Source: JAUIHN01 sp964556075 (GTDB lineage Bacteria > Patescibacteriota > Saccharimonadia > Saccharimonadales > Saccharimonadaceae). From it: a stretch of 18,518 bases of DNA. Below, piece by piece: positions 6,961 to 12,198 of this stretch; position 1 is the first letter of the stretch; each line of letters begins with the position of its first letter. The notes under the pieces are model-generated. The model did not search any database and was not told the origin of the DNA. It saw nothing but the letters and a program-made list of their open reading frames with translations. The stretch covers positions 1 through 18,518 of the forward strand of contig CAZKUV010000010.1 of the NCBI GenBank assembly GCA_964556075.1, written 5' to 3'. Made by a program: the position numbers and the translations under genes.

Positions 6961-8816
6961 TATTTGAATCTTCGTTCAATATCAACATTCGGCGGATGTT
7001 AGAGAGTTCGTGGTCAATAATGCTGCTTTCTACCGTTGCGGTATTCATTTCCGCTGCAGTTATAGCGTTATTATTATTTATTTCTATGCCGCTAATTGGA
7101 TTGCAGCTTCCATTCTCTATTGCACTATTGTTCGGCGCTATCATTTCTGCTACTGACCCTGTTGCAGTTTTGGCACTCTTCAAAGAATTCGGAGTGCCAA
7201 AAAGACTTACTATGATATTCGAAGGAGAGAGTCTCATTAATGATGGTATGGCTATGGCACTTTTTCTAGTGCTCCTGAGCGTAGCTGTCGATGGGTTTCA
7301 TGGTTTTGAGACAATTTTGCATGGTAGCATTGATCTAGTTCTGATGATATCTCTCGGAGTGCTGTTTGGCTTAATAGTAGCGACAATCTTTTCTCGATTC
7401 TTACGGCTCACGAAATCTAATGAATTTGTGACTGTTACTCTACTGCTGATATCTGCGCATATAGTATTTATCTTAACCGAAGCAATTAATGAGACGGGCA
7501 TTATCCATGTCTCATCAATTATCGCAACGACTGTTGCAGGGCTATTCCTCGGAAATTACTCACGACACTTACTAGAGCCTCATGTCGATTCTTACCTTAC
7601 AAAATTAATCGAACACATGGCATTCGTAGTTAATTCACTTGTTTTCATTATGGCCGGCCTGCTATTCGCGAGTTCAGGTATCGATATCCGAGACCTTTGG
7701 CTACCGATTTTAATCACAGTGCTAATTGTAGCTCTGGCACGGGCGGTGTCTATATATAGTGTTATTATTCCGCTAAATTTCGCAAAGTTAGAAGCTCACA
7801 TTCACTCATCTTGGCAAAAGTTACTCGCCTGGGGTAGTATTCGAGGTGCGTTATCAATCATTATCGTAACTCTCATACCAGCAAATTTTGCGCCTGACGG
7901 CTGGTCGTATAGTCATTCTCCGCGTGAGTTATTGTTGACACTAACAATCGGATGTATTTTAGCAACACTCTTCATCAAGGTTCCATTCATAAAACCGCTC
8001 GTAAAGAAATATCATATCGATGACCCGGAGCCTTTAGAGAAGGCTCATGAAATCGATCTCGGTTTATATTATTTGATGACAGAACTCTCCAGGCTTGTTA
8101 TGCATAAACTAAAAGGGTTTGTGACAGCCGAAGACTTTGAGCGATTAAAGCATCAGGTTAAAACTAAGATTAATAGATTGGAAGATGAGAGACAAGCGTT
8201 AGTCGAAAAACATGGACGAAAATTGTTCGACCAGTCGCTTCATCTTGCGATGATTCATGCTGAACGAACCACACTTAAGCGATTATATGTTAACCATGAA
8301 GTTAGTGAGCGAACTTATAGAAAGCTTCACGGCAAACTAACTCTGCAGACAGAAAAGATTGAGTACGCTCAGCATGAAGAAATTGATCCAAGCCTCTATA
8401 CTGACAGAAAAGACGTGTTCGATCGCATGATGAATTTTCTACAGAGTATATTCGAGCGCCGAGCTAACAGGGAGGACCGTCTAGAAGAAAAGCTTCAATA
8501 CTATCGCGCACAGATGATTATGGCAAGGAAAGCAGTTCAGGCAATTACAAAAATGCAGAATGAGCATGGTGCAACGGTTTTTCTACAAGATTCTTTCGAA
8601 AGTGTCGTATCCCGATATGAACGATACCGAGAGCAGGCTGGTCAAAAAGTTGATGAACTCGTTGCCACGCATCCTGACGAGTTGGCGCCATACCTCGCGG
8701 CACTCGCGCAACGGTCATTGAACTCATCTGGTAAACGCGCGCTTTCACAACTCGAATACAACGGATTAATTGATGATCACGCTGAGAAGGTGATATCTCT
8801 CAAATTTAACCCTTAA
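6948..8816 (+). CDS. CPA1 family Na+/H+ antiporter, main part (frameshifted gene)
   Basis: This continues the antiporter begun at 6730. The frame opens at a TTG that is really an internal Leu codon; the first ATG is at 6996, and no ribosome-binding site precedes either. It is therefore probably not an independent gene. About ten hydrophobic segments cover residues 22-375. The CPA1 signature is clear: SATDPVAVLALFKEFGVPKR with the TDP at 69-71, then EGESLINDG with Asn98-Asp99, the ND pair typical of electroneutral exchangers. Residues about 390-622 form a hydrophilic, charged, largely helical tail with coiled-coil character (KTKINRLEDERQALVEKHGR, REDRLEEKLQYYRAQM), probably a cytoplasmic regulatory domain. 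The frame stays open for 1.87 kb with no other lesion, so any inactivation is recent or only apparent. It is inserted between rpsH and rplF. Confidence 0.85.
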   Translation: MPILIFESSFNINIRRMLESSWSIMLLSTVAVFISAAVIALLLFISMPLIGLQLPFSIALLFGAIISATDPVAVLALFKEFGVPKRLTMIFEGESLINDGMAMALFLVLLSVAVDGFHGFETILHGSIDLVLMISLGVLFGLIVATIFSRFLRLTKSNEFVTVTLLLISAHIVFILTEAINETGIIHVSSIIATTVAGLFLGNYSRHLLEPHVDSYLTKLIEHMAFVVNSLVFIMAGLLFASSGIDIRDLWLPILITVLIVALARAVSIYSVIIPLNFAKLEAHIHSSWQKLLAWGSIRGALSIIIVTLIPANFAPDGWSYSHSPRELLLTLTIGCILATLFIKVPFIKPLVKKYHIDDPEPLEKAHEIDLGLYYLMTELSRLVMHKLKGFVTAEDFERLKHQVKTKINRLEDERQALVEKHGRKLFDQSLHLAMIHAERTTLKRLYVNHEVSERTYRKLHGKLTLQTEKIEYAQHEEIDPSLYTDRKDVFDRMMNFLQSIFERRANREDRLEEKLQYYRAQMIMARKAVQAITKMQNEHGATVFLQDSFESVVSRYERYREQAGQKVDELVATHPDELAPYLAALAQRSLNSSGKRALSQLEYNGLIDDHAEKVISLKFNP

Positions 8817-8859
8817 ATAGCAAATATTTACTCGCTTTCGTCCTATCAGGACTCATCAG

Positions 8860-8877
8860 CATAAGTAGCTACTTATG
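8860..8877. repeat. Perfect 18-bp palindrome
   Basis: CATAAGTAG followed directly by its reverse complement CTACTTATG. With no spacer this suits a dimeric protein's DNA site better than an RNA hairpin. It lies 44 bases beyond the antiporter stop. Confidence 0.8.
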
Positions 8878-8910
8878 GAGCGAATGACAGCAGGAGTGCG
8901 TACACAGCTA

Positions 8911-8947
8911 TCTAGGAAGTAGAGCTGGGAATACTCTACTTCCTAGA
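8911..8947. repeat. 14-bp perfect inverted repeat
   Basis: TCTAGGAAGTAGAG (8911-8924) and CTCTACTTCCTAGA (8934-8947) are exact complements around a nine-base loop. Six A residues (8947-8952) follow on the + strand instead of T residues, so it does not read as a + strand intrinsic terminator. On the - strand the T-run precedes the stem. Confidence 0.85.
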
Positions 8948-8958
8948 AAAAAGGCTTA

Positions 8959-9004
8959 CAAAACGGCGCTGTTTTGGGACAGGGAGGGGGTAAATACTCC
9001 CCTG
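8959..9004. repeat. Two adjacent imperfect hairpins
   Basis: CAAAAC (8959-8964) pairs with GTTTTG (8971-8976) around GGCGCT. Immediately after, CAGGG (8980-8984) pairs with CCCTG (9000-9004), extended by further G-C pairs across one bulged A. Both are weaker than the neighbouring perfect repeats. Confidence 0.55.
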
Positions 9005-9080
9005 AAAACAATTCCTATGAGCGCGCTTGTCCGATTGCATCGCACCTCCATTGGAATTGTGTCCCCAATTTGGCTTGCGT

Positions 9081-9105
9081 TGTGTAGAGCGATTCGCTCT
9101 ACACA
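9081..9105. repeat. 11-bp perfect inverted repeat, 3-base loop
   Basis: TGTGTAGAGCG (9081-9091) and CGCTCTACACA (9095-9105) are exact complements around ATT. It would be a very stable, tight hairpin as RNA or single-stranded DNA. One base separates it from the next stem. Confidence 0.85.
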
Positions 9106-9106
9106 G

Positions 9107-9127
9107 CTCAGGGGCGTATCCCCTGAG
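9107..9127. repeat. 8-bp perfect inverted repeat
   Basis: CTCAGGGG (9107-9114) and CCCCTGAG (9120-9127) are exact complements around CGTAT. With the stem at 9081-9105 it forms a tandem pair separated by one base. TCCCCTGA also occurs at 8998-9005. Confidence 0.8.
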
Positions 9128-9228
9128 ATGTACATGCAATTGGCTCGAATGATCCCAGCGATAGCATCAGAAGTCATAATAACCTCTTTTCACGTCTCGT
9201 CCTGAAATGCCAGCCACTGTGACTGCTA

Positions 9229-9244
9229 TACGCAACTCTGCGTA
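9229..9244. repeat. 6-bp inverted repeat
   Basis: TACGCA (9229-9234) and TGCGTA (9239-9244) flank ACTC. It stands one base before the long 16-bp repeat, so the two would stack as tandem stems. Confidence 0.6.
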
Positions 9245-9245
9245 A

Positions 9246-9296
9246 AGGACGAGCAGAGAGTGGTACATCTAGAGTATACGACTCTCTGCTCGTCCT
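9246..9296. repeat. 16-bp perfect inverted repeat, 19-base spacer
   Basis: AGGACGAGCAGAGAGT (9246-9261) and ACTCTCTGCTCGTCCT (9281-9296) are exact complements; the 19-base spacer contains TCTAGA. It is the longest perfect stem in the window. Neither strand has a proper T-tract after it, so it is not a typical terminator. Confidence 0.9.
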
Positions 9297-9317
9297 GTAT
9301 GATCTGCTGTCAACGTA

Positions 9318-9351
9318 CACTTTCGGAATATTATTATTCAACGAAAGAGTG
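9318..9351. repeat. Compound hairpin before the Nudix 3' side
   Basis: CTTTCG (9320-9325) pairs with CGAAAG (9342-9347). Inside it GAATA (9326-9330) pairs with TATTC (9335-9339) around TTAT. Outside, CA/TG pairs extend it across a two-base bulge. Confidence 0.55.
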
Positions 9352-9462
9352 AGCACATAATAGCACGAATACCCGTATTAGTCAATACCATTCTTAGTCT
9401 ATGGATTTGGCATATGTTACAAAAATTATTTATGAATTAGGAATGAGATTTCGAGGTAGTAT

Positions 9463-9948
9463 TTACATATCTCTTGAGTATTGCAGAGCGTAAGTTGCAC
9501 AACTTTTAATGCTTTCGGTTGTTTCTTCAAAACTTTGAATTTCTTTTTCACTGAACCATCTGAATGTGTTCGATTCTCCTGGTCCTGGCGCGATAGTGCC
9601 TGTATCCGTCAATACAATGTACGCCAAATTGATATGTCTGTGGTCATCCGTAATAGCATGATGCTCTATGTCGAAAGGAATAGGAATTCGTATAGATTCG
9701 CCTCTGTAAAACCTTTTCGTGTATGAATGAGAATCAACGATTGTCAAATGACTAGGTTCAATGCCAGTTTCTTCTTGAATTTCTTTAATAACGGCACCAA
9801 CTGGGGTTTGGCTTAATTCGATATGACCTGCTGGTGATGTCCAAATAGGTAAATATTTATGTTTTATTAATAGAGTTTTATTGTTAAAAATTAGATAACC
9901 CGAGACGGTAAAGTCATATTGACCCTTGGCAGTATGTATGTGCGGCAT
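9463..9948 (-). CDS. NUDIX hydrolase domain protein
   Basis: A single-domain Nudix protein of 161 residues; the family hydrolyses nucleoside diphosphates linked to other groups. The Nudix box spans residues 41-63, GHIELSQTPV then GAVIKEIQEETGI. The three catalytic-helix glutamates (Glu56, Glu59, Glu60) are present, but the box's first Glu is Gln47 and the usual Arg before Glu56 is Lys55. Substrate cannot be predicted. The preferred start is the ATG at 9948, four bases after GGAGG; an upstream ATG at 9969 would overlap that ribosome-binding site. It runs opposite to every other gene here, and its 5' part is AT-rich compared with its neighbours, which suggests acquisition. It converges on the antiporter and diverges from rplF. 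Confidence 0.88.
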   Translation of the reverse strand: MPHIHTAKGQYDFTVSGYLIFNNKTLLIKHKYLPIWTSPAGHIELSQTPVGAVIKEIQEETGIEPSHLTIVDSHSYTKRFYRGESIRIPIPFDIEHHAITDDHRHINLAYIVLTDTGTIAPGPGESNTFRWFSEKEIQSFEETTESIKSCATYALQYSRDM

Positions 9949-9952
9949 AACA

Positions 9953-9960
9953 CCTCCCTT
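9953..9960 (-). promoter_or_regulatory. Ribosome-binding site fixing the Nudix start
   Basis: On the minus strand AAGGGAGG is followed by TGTT and the ATG at 9948. It lies inside the 9969 reading frame and so supports the shorter 161-residue protein. Confidence 0.8.
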
Positions 9961-9998
9961 GGTGTGCATTTGTTTGTTTTTATTGTCAGTGCAGCCTC

Positions 9999-10027
9999 AT
10001 AGTAACGTATCAGTACAAACGACGCAA
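9999..10027 (-). promoter_or_regulatory. Candidate promoter for the Nudix gene
   Basis: On the minus strand TTGCGT (10027-10022), a 17-base spacer and TACTAT (10004-9999) lie upstream of the Nudix start and would give a leader of about 45 nt. The -10 matches four of six positions and the -35 three. It is back to back with the rplF promoter. Confidence 0.4.
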
Positions 10028-10054
10028 TGTACTTTTGAGCCATACCCAGGAGTG

Positions 10055-10083
10055 TTGCCTCTGTCGTCAGTTTATGCTACAAT
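10055..10083 (+). promoter_or_regulatory. Promoter for the rplF-rplO transcription unit
   Basis: TTGCCT (10055-10060), a 17-base spacer and TACAAT (10078-10083) with an extended -10 element TGC directly before it. This is one of the best sigma-70-type matches in the window. It fits the need for a new start after the rpsH terminator and the minus-strand Nudix gene. Transcription would begin near 10090. Confidence 0.7.
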
Positions 10084-10089
10084 TAACTG

Positions 10090-10198
10090 GATATAAATTT
10101 ATGCGAGTGGAATCGGAGATTCTGCGTTCATACCAATCATTGGTATGTCAGCCAAGAAGACAAACACTTCACTCGCTTACATTAATAGAAAGGTAAGT
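10090..10198 (+). promoter_or_regulatory. Structured 5' leader of rplF (candidate cis-regulatory RNA)
   Basis: About 108 nt lie between the predicted transcription start and rplF. Three complementary pairs nest into a three-way junction. The outer stem is GCGAGTG (10103-10109) with CACTCGC (10170-10176). Hairpin A is GAATC/GATTC (10110-10114 and 10118-10122, loop GGA), directly abutting the outer stem. Hairpin B is ATACCAA/TTGGTAT (10130-10136 and 10140-10146, loop TCA). All pairs are Watson-Crick. The Shine-Dalgarno at 10187-10193 lies just 3' of the fold. The position suggests autogenous control by a protein of this unit or of the split spc operon, but no known leader motif is recognised. 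A 31-codon frame (10101-10196) also crosses it. Confidence 0.55.
10187..10193 (+). promoter_or_regulatory. Ribosome-binding site fixing the rplF start
   Basis: AGAAAGG stands five bases before the ATG at 10199. This supports the start MSRIGK over an in-frame ATG at 10145 that lies inside hairpin B and has no Shine-Dalgarno. Confidence 0.75.
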
Positions 10199-10732
10199 AT
10201 GAGTCGAATCGGAAAACTACCCCTACAGGTTCCATCCGGTGTGACAATCACGGTCGACTCAGATGTTATCTCGGTCAAAGGCGCCAAGGGCGAACTCACC
10301 GTGCCACATCTGAGTGACGTTACTGTAACGCTCGATGGCGACCAAGCATTTGTCACTCGTAACAATGAGGGTCGCACCGCACGTGCGCAGCACGGATTGC
10401 AGCGTGCACTCCTTAATAACGCTGTCGAGGGCGTAGGTAAGGGCTTTGAGAAGAAGCTAGAAGTTAATGGAGTTGGGTACCGAGTATCTGGTGGTGGCCA
10501 AAGCCTAGAACTAGCGTTGGGATTCTCGCATCCGGTTAAATACGAAGCGCCTCAAGGCATCACCCTTACGGTTAATAAGATGGAAATCACTGTCGCCGGC
10601 ATTGACAAACAACAGGTAGGTCAGGTTGCGGCAGATATCCGTGCTCTAAAGAAACCAGAGCCATATAAAGGCAAGGGCATTAAATATGCCGATGAAGTTA
10701 TTCTTCGCAAGGCAGGAAAGACAGGCAAGTAA
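10199..10732 (+). CDS. rplF: 50S ribosomal protein L6 (uL6)
   Basis: Large-subunit protein near the base of the L7/L12 stalk and the GTPase-associated centre. It is 177 residues from the chosen start, normal for the family: two similar alpha/beta domains beginning MSRIGKLPLQVPSGV. The C-terminal signature GQVAADIRALKKPEPYKGKGIKY is present. An in-frame ATG at 10145 would add 18 residues unlike any L6 (MSAKKTNTSLAYINRKVS). I reject it because AGAAAGG precedes 10199 and the family start fits. It is the first ribosomal gene after the interruption of the spc operon, with its own promoter and leader. rplR follows after two bases. Confidence 0.97.
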   Translation: MSRIGKLPLQVPSGVTITVDSDVISVKGAKGELTVPHLSDVTVTLDGDQAFVTRNNEGRTARAQHGLQRALLNNAVEGVGKGFEKKLEVNGVGYRVSGGGQSLELALGFSHPVKYEAPQGITLTVNKMEITVAGIDKQQVGQVAADIRALKKPEPYKGKGIKYADEVILRKAGKTGK

Positions 10733-10734
10733 TC

Positions 10735-11088
10735 ATGAATACTCATGCTAAAAAATTACTCAATCGGTCTCTACGCAAGAATCGCGTACGCAGCCGCATA
10801 CACGGCACATTCGAGCGACCTCGCCTGACTGTAACCATCAGTAATATGCACATAAGCGCACAAGTTATTAATGATGACAAAGGACATACCCTGGTTGCGG
10901 CAACAACAGTTGGCGCTAAAGCATCTGGCACCATGACAGAGAAAGCGGCAATGGTTGGTAGCGAGATTGCTAAGAAGGCCAAAAAAGCAAATATTAAGGC
11001 AGTTGTGTTCGATCGAAATGGTCGACAGTACGGCGCGCGTTTGAGTGCACTCGCCGATGCTGCTCGTAAAGAAGGTTTGGAGTTCTAA
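10735..11088 (+). CDS. rplR: 50S ribosomal protein L18 (uL18)
   Basis: 5S rRNA-binding protein of the central protuberance, partner of L5. The 117 residues match the usual length: a basic N-terminal arm (KKLLNRSLRKNRVRSRIHG), then RPRLTVTISNMHISAQVIND, and the C-terminal FDRNGRQYGARLSALADAAR. It lies between rplF and rpsE as in the ordinary spc order. GGAG near its stop is the ribosome-binding site of rpsE. Confidence 0.97.
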   Translation: MNTHAKKLLNRSLRKNRVRSRIHGTFERPRLTVTISNMHISAQVINDDKGHTLVAATTVGAKASGTMTEKAAMVGSEIAKKAKKANIKAVVFDRNGRQYGARLSALADAARKEGLEF

Positions 11089-11089
11089 G

Positions 11090-11650
11090 ATGGCAGAAGC
11101 AAATACCCCTGCGAAAAATGCTCGCACGTCACGTCGCCAAGCGGCTGCGCCAGCAGAGCCTAAGCAATTCGAGGAAGTTGTTATTTCAATTGATCGGGTA
11201 GCACGCGTCGTTAAGGGTGGGCGAAGGTTTCGTTTTAAGGCACTAGTGGTTGTTGGTGACAGAAAGAATAAAGTTGGCGTTGGCGTAGCAAAAGGCGCAG
11301 ACGTTCAAACAGCTGTTGCTAAAGCGACAGACGTTGCTAAGAAAAATTTAATTACTATACCGATATCAAATGACACAATCCCACATGATGCAGAGGTTAA
11401 AGTATCAGGTGCGCGAGTGCTGCTTATGCCTGCTGCTCCAGGTACAGGAATTATAGCCGGCGGTGTAGTGCGATCGGTAATCGGTGTGACTGGTATTAAA
11501 AATCTGCTCTCGAAATCGCTTGGGTCAACCAATAAGGTTAACATCGCTTACGCTACTATTGACGCACTTCGCTCAATGGTACCGCGTGATGAGTGGTTAA
11601 AAGCACCAAACAATAGCAGCAAGCCTGCGGCTAAGAAGAAGGAGGCTTAA
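11090..11650 (+). CDS. rpsE: 30S ribosomal protein S5 (uS5)
   Basis: Small-subunit protein at the mRNA entry site, important for decoding accuracy. It is 186 residues from the ATG at 11090, which follows the rplR stop by one base and has GGAG seven bases upstream. An ATG 45 bases earlier lies inside rplR and adds unrelated residues. A basic, poorly conserved N-terminal tail (about 30 residues) precedes the double-stranded RNA-binding fold (RVARVVKGGRRFRFKALVVV). The C-terminal domain has PAAPGTGIIAGG and VRSVIGVTGI. The next gene is rplO after three bases; rpmD (uL30), usually placed between them, is absent. Confidence 0.97.
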   Translation: MAEANTPAKNARTSRRQAAAPAEPKQFEEVVISIDRVARVVKGGRRFRFKALVVVGDRKNKVGVGVAKGADVQTAVAKATDVAKKNLITIPISNDTIPHDAEVKVSGARVLLMPAAPGTGIIAGGVVRSVIGVTGIKNLLSKSLGSTNKVNIAYATIDALRSMVPRDEWLKAPNNSSKPAAKKKEA

Positions 11651-11653
11651 AAT

Positions 11654-12130
11654 ATGAAGTATAATGAGCTAAATCTTACGCCGAAAACTTCTCGCCGCCG
11701 TGTTGGTCGAGGTATTGCAGCAGGACAAGGGAAGACTGCGGGTAGAGGTACAAAAGGTCAAGGAGCTCGATCCGGAAAGAAATTCGGTTCTACTTTCCAG
11801 GGCGGTCAGCTGCCTCTTGTTAAATCTACGCCAAAGGTCAAGGGTTTCAAATCAACCCGTACTCCTGCACAGGTTGTATATCTCGATACCTTAAACAGTT
11901 TCGATGGAGAAGTGGCTGACAATCACAGCTTATTCGAAGCTAGATATGTGGCGACACCATTTCATGCCATCAAGGTCATAGCGCGTGGTGAATTAAAAAA
12001 GCCAATTACGCTTCGAGTTCAAGGAGCTAGCAAGAGCGTACAGGCGGCTCTAACAAAAATAGGCGGATCGTTTGAGAAAGTTGACGTACCTCTCAGACAG
12101 TCAAGCAAGGAAGCAGAGAAACATTCCTAA
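11654..12130 (+). CDS. rplO: 50S ribosomal protein L15 (uL15)
   Basis: Late-assembly large-subunit protein with a long, Gly-rich, basic N-terminal extension threading into 23S rRNA. It is 158 residues. GRGIAAGQGKTAGRGTKGQG and the following SGKKFGSTFQGGQLPLVKSTPK are the family signature, and the C-terminal globular part has the L15/L18e fold. The ribosome-binding site AAGGAGG lies in the last codons of rpsE. A hairpin and a possible promoter separate it from secY by 68 bases, the largest gap within this half of the operon so far. Confidence 0.97.
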   Translation: MKYNELNLTPKTSRRRVGRGIAAGQGKTAGRGTKGQGARSGKKFGSTFQGGQLPLVKSTPKVKGFKSTRTPAQVVYLDTLNSFDGEVADNHSLFEARYVATPFHAIKVIARGELKKPITLRVQGASKSVQAALTKIGGSFEKVDVPLRQSSKEAEKHS

Positions 12131-12139
12131 GCAACATAG

Positions 12140-12171
12140 AAGTGGTATACTGGGTAGATAGTGTACCACTT
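12140..12171 (+). promoter_or_regulatory. Hairpin with overlapping extended -10 element before secY
   Basis: AAGTGGTATAC (12140-12150) pairs with GTGTACCACTT (12161-12171): eleven pairs including one G-U, loop of ten. The same 5' arm contains TGGTATACT (12143-12151), a TGn extended -10 element, without a good -35. There is no T-tract after the stem, so it is not a simple terminator. It could be an mRNA processing or protein-binding site, or an operator over a secY promoter. Confidence 0.5.
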
Positions 12172-12198
12172 ACTAATATCTGGGGCGGCTAGAAAAAT

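Larger units (their letters stand above)
8817..9462. other. Hairpin-rich convergent spacer without a convincing gene
   Basis: These 646 bases lie between the convergent antiporter and Nudix genes. Short open frames exist on both strands (for example 9017-9205 + and 8956-9177 -), but they lack ribosome-binding sites, look like no family and run through the inverted repeats. The region is dominated by at least seven inverted repeats, several perfect over 8-16 pairs, listed separately. TCGTCCT occurs at 8838, 9197 and 9290, and its complement AGGACGA at 9246. No stem has a U-tract after it on either strand, so ordinary intrinsic termination does not explain them. The stretch 9353-9462 is AT-rich and otherwise featureless. 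Confidence 0.7.

Noticed and set aside
8911..8952. 14-bp stem as an intrinsic terminator for the antiporter
   Set aside because: It is followed by six A, not T, on the + strand, and on the minus strand the T-run comes before the stem.
9017..9205. 62-codon + strand frame in the hairpin-rich spacer
   Set aside because: No Shine-Dalgarno before the ATG, it crosses two perfect hairpins (9081-9127), and it resembles no family. The minus-strand frames at 8936-9177 fail in the same way.
10145..10198. N-terminal extension of L6 from the ATG at 10145
   Set aside because: The ATG lies in a hairpin without a Shine-Dalgarno, the 18 extra residues are unlike L6, and AGAAAGG precedes the family-typical start at 10199.
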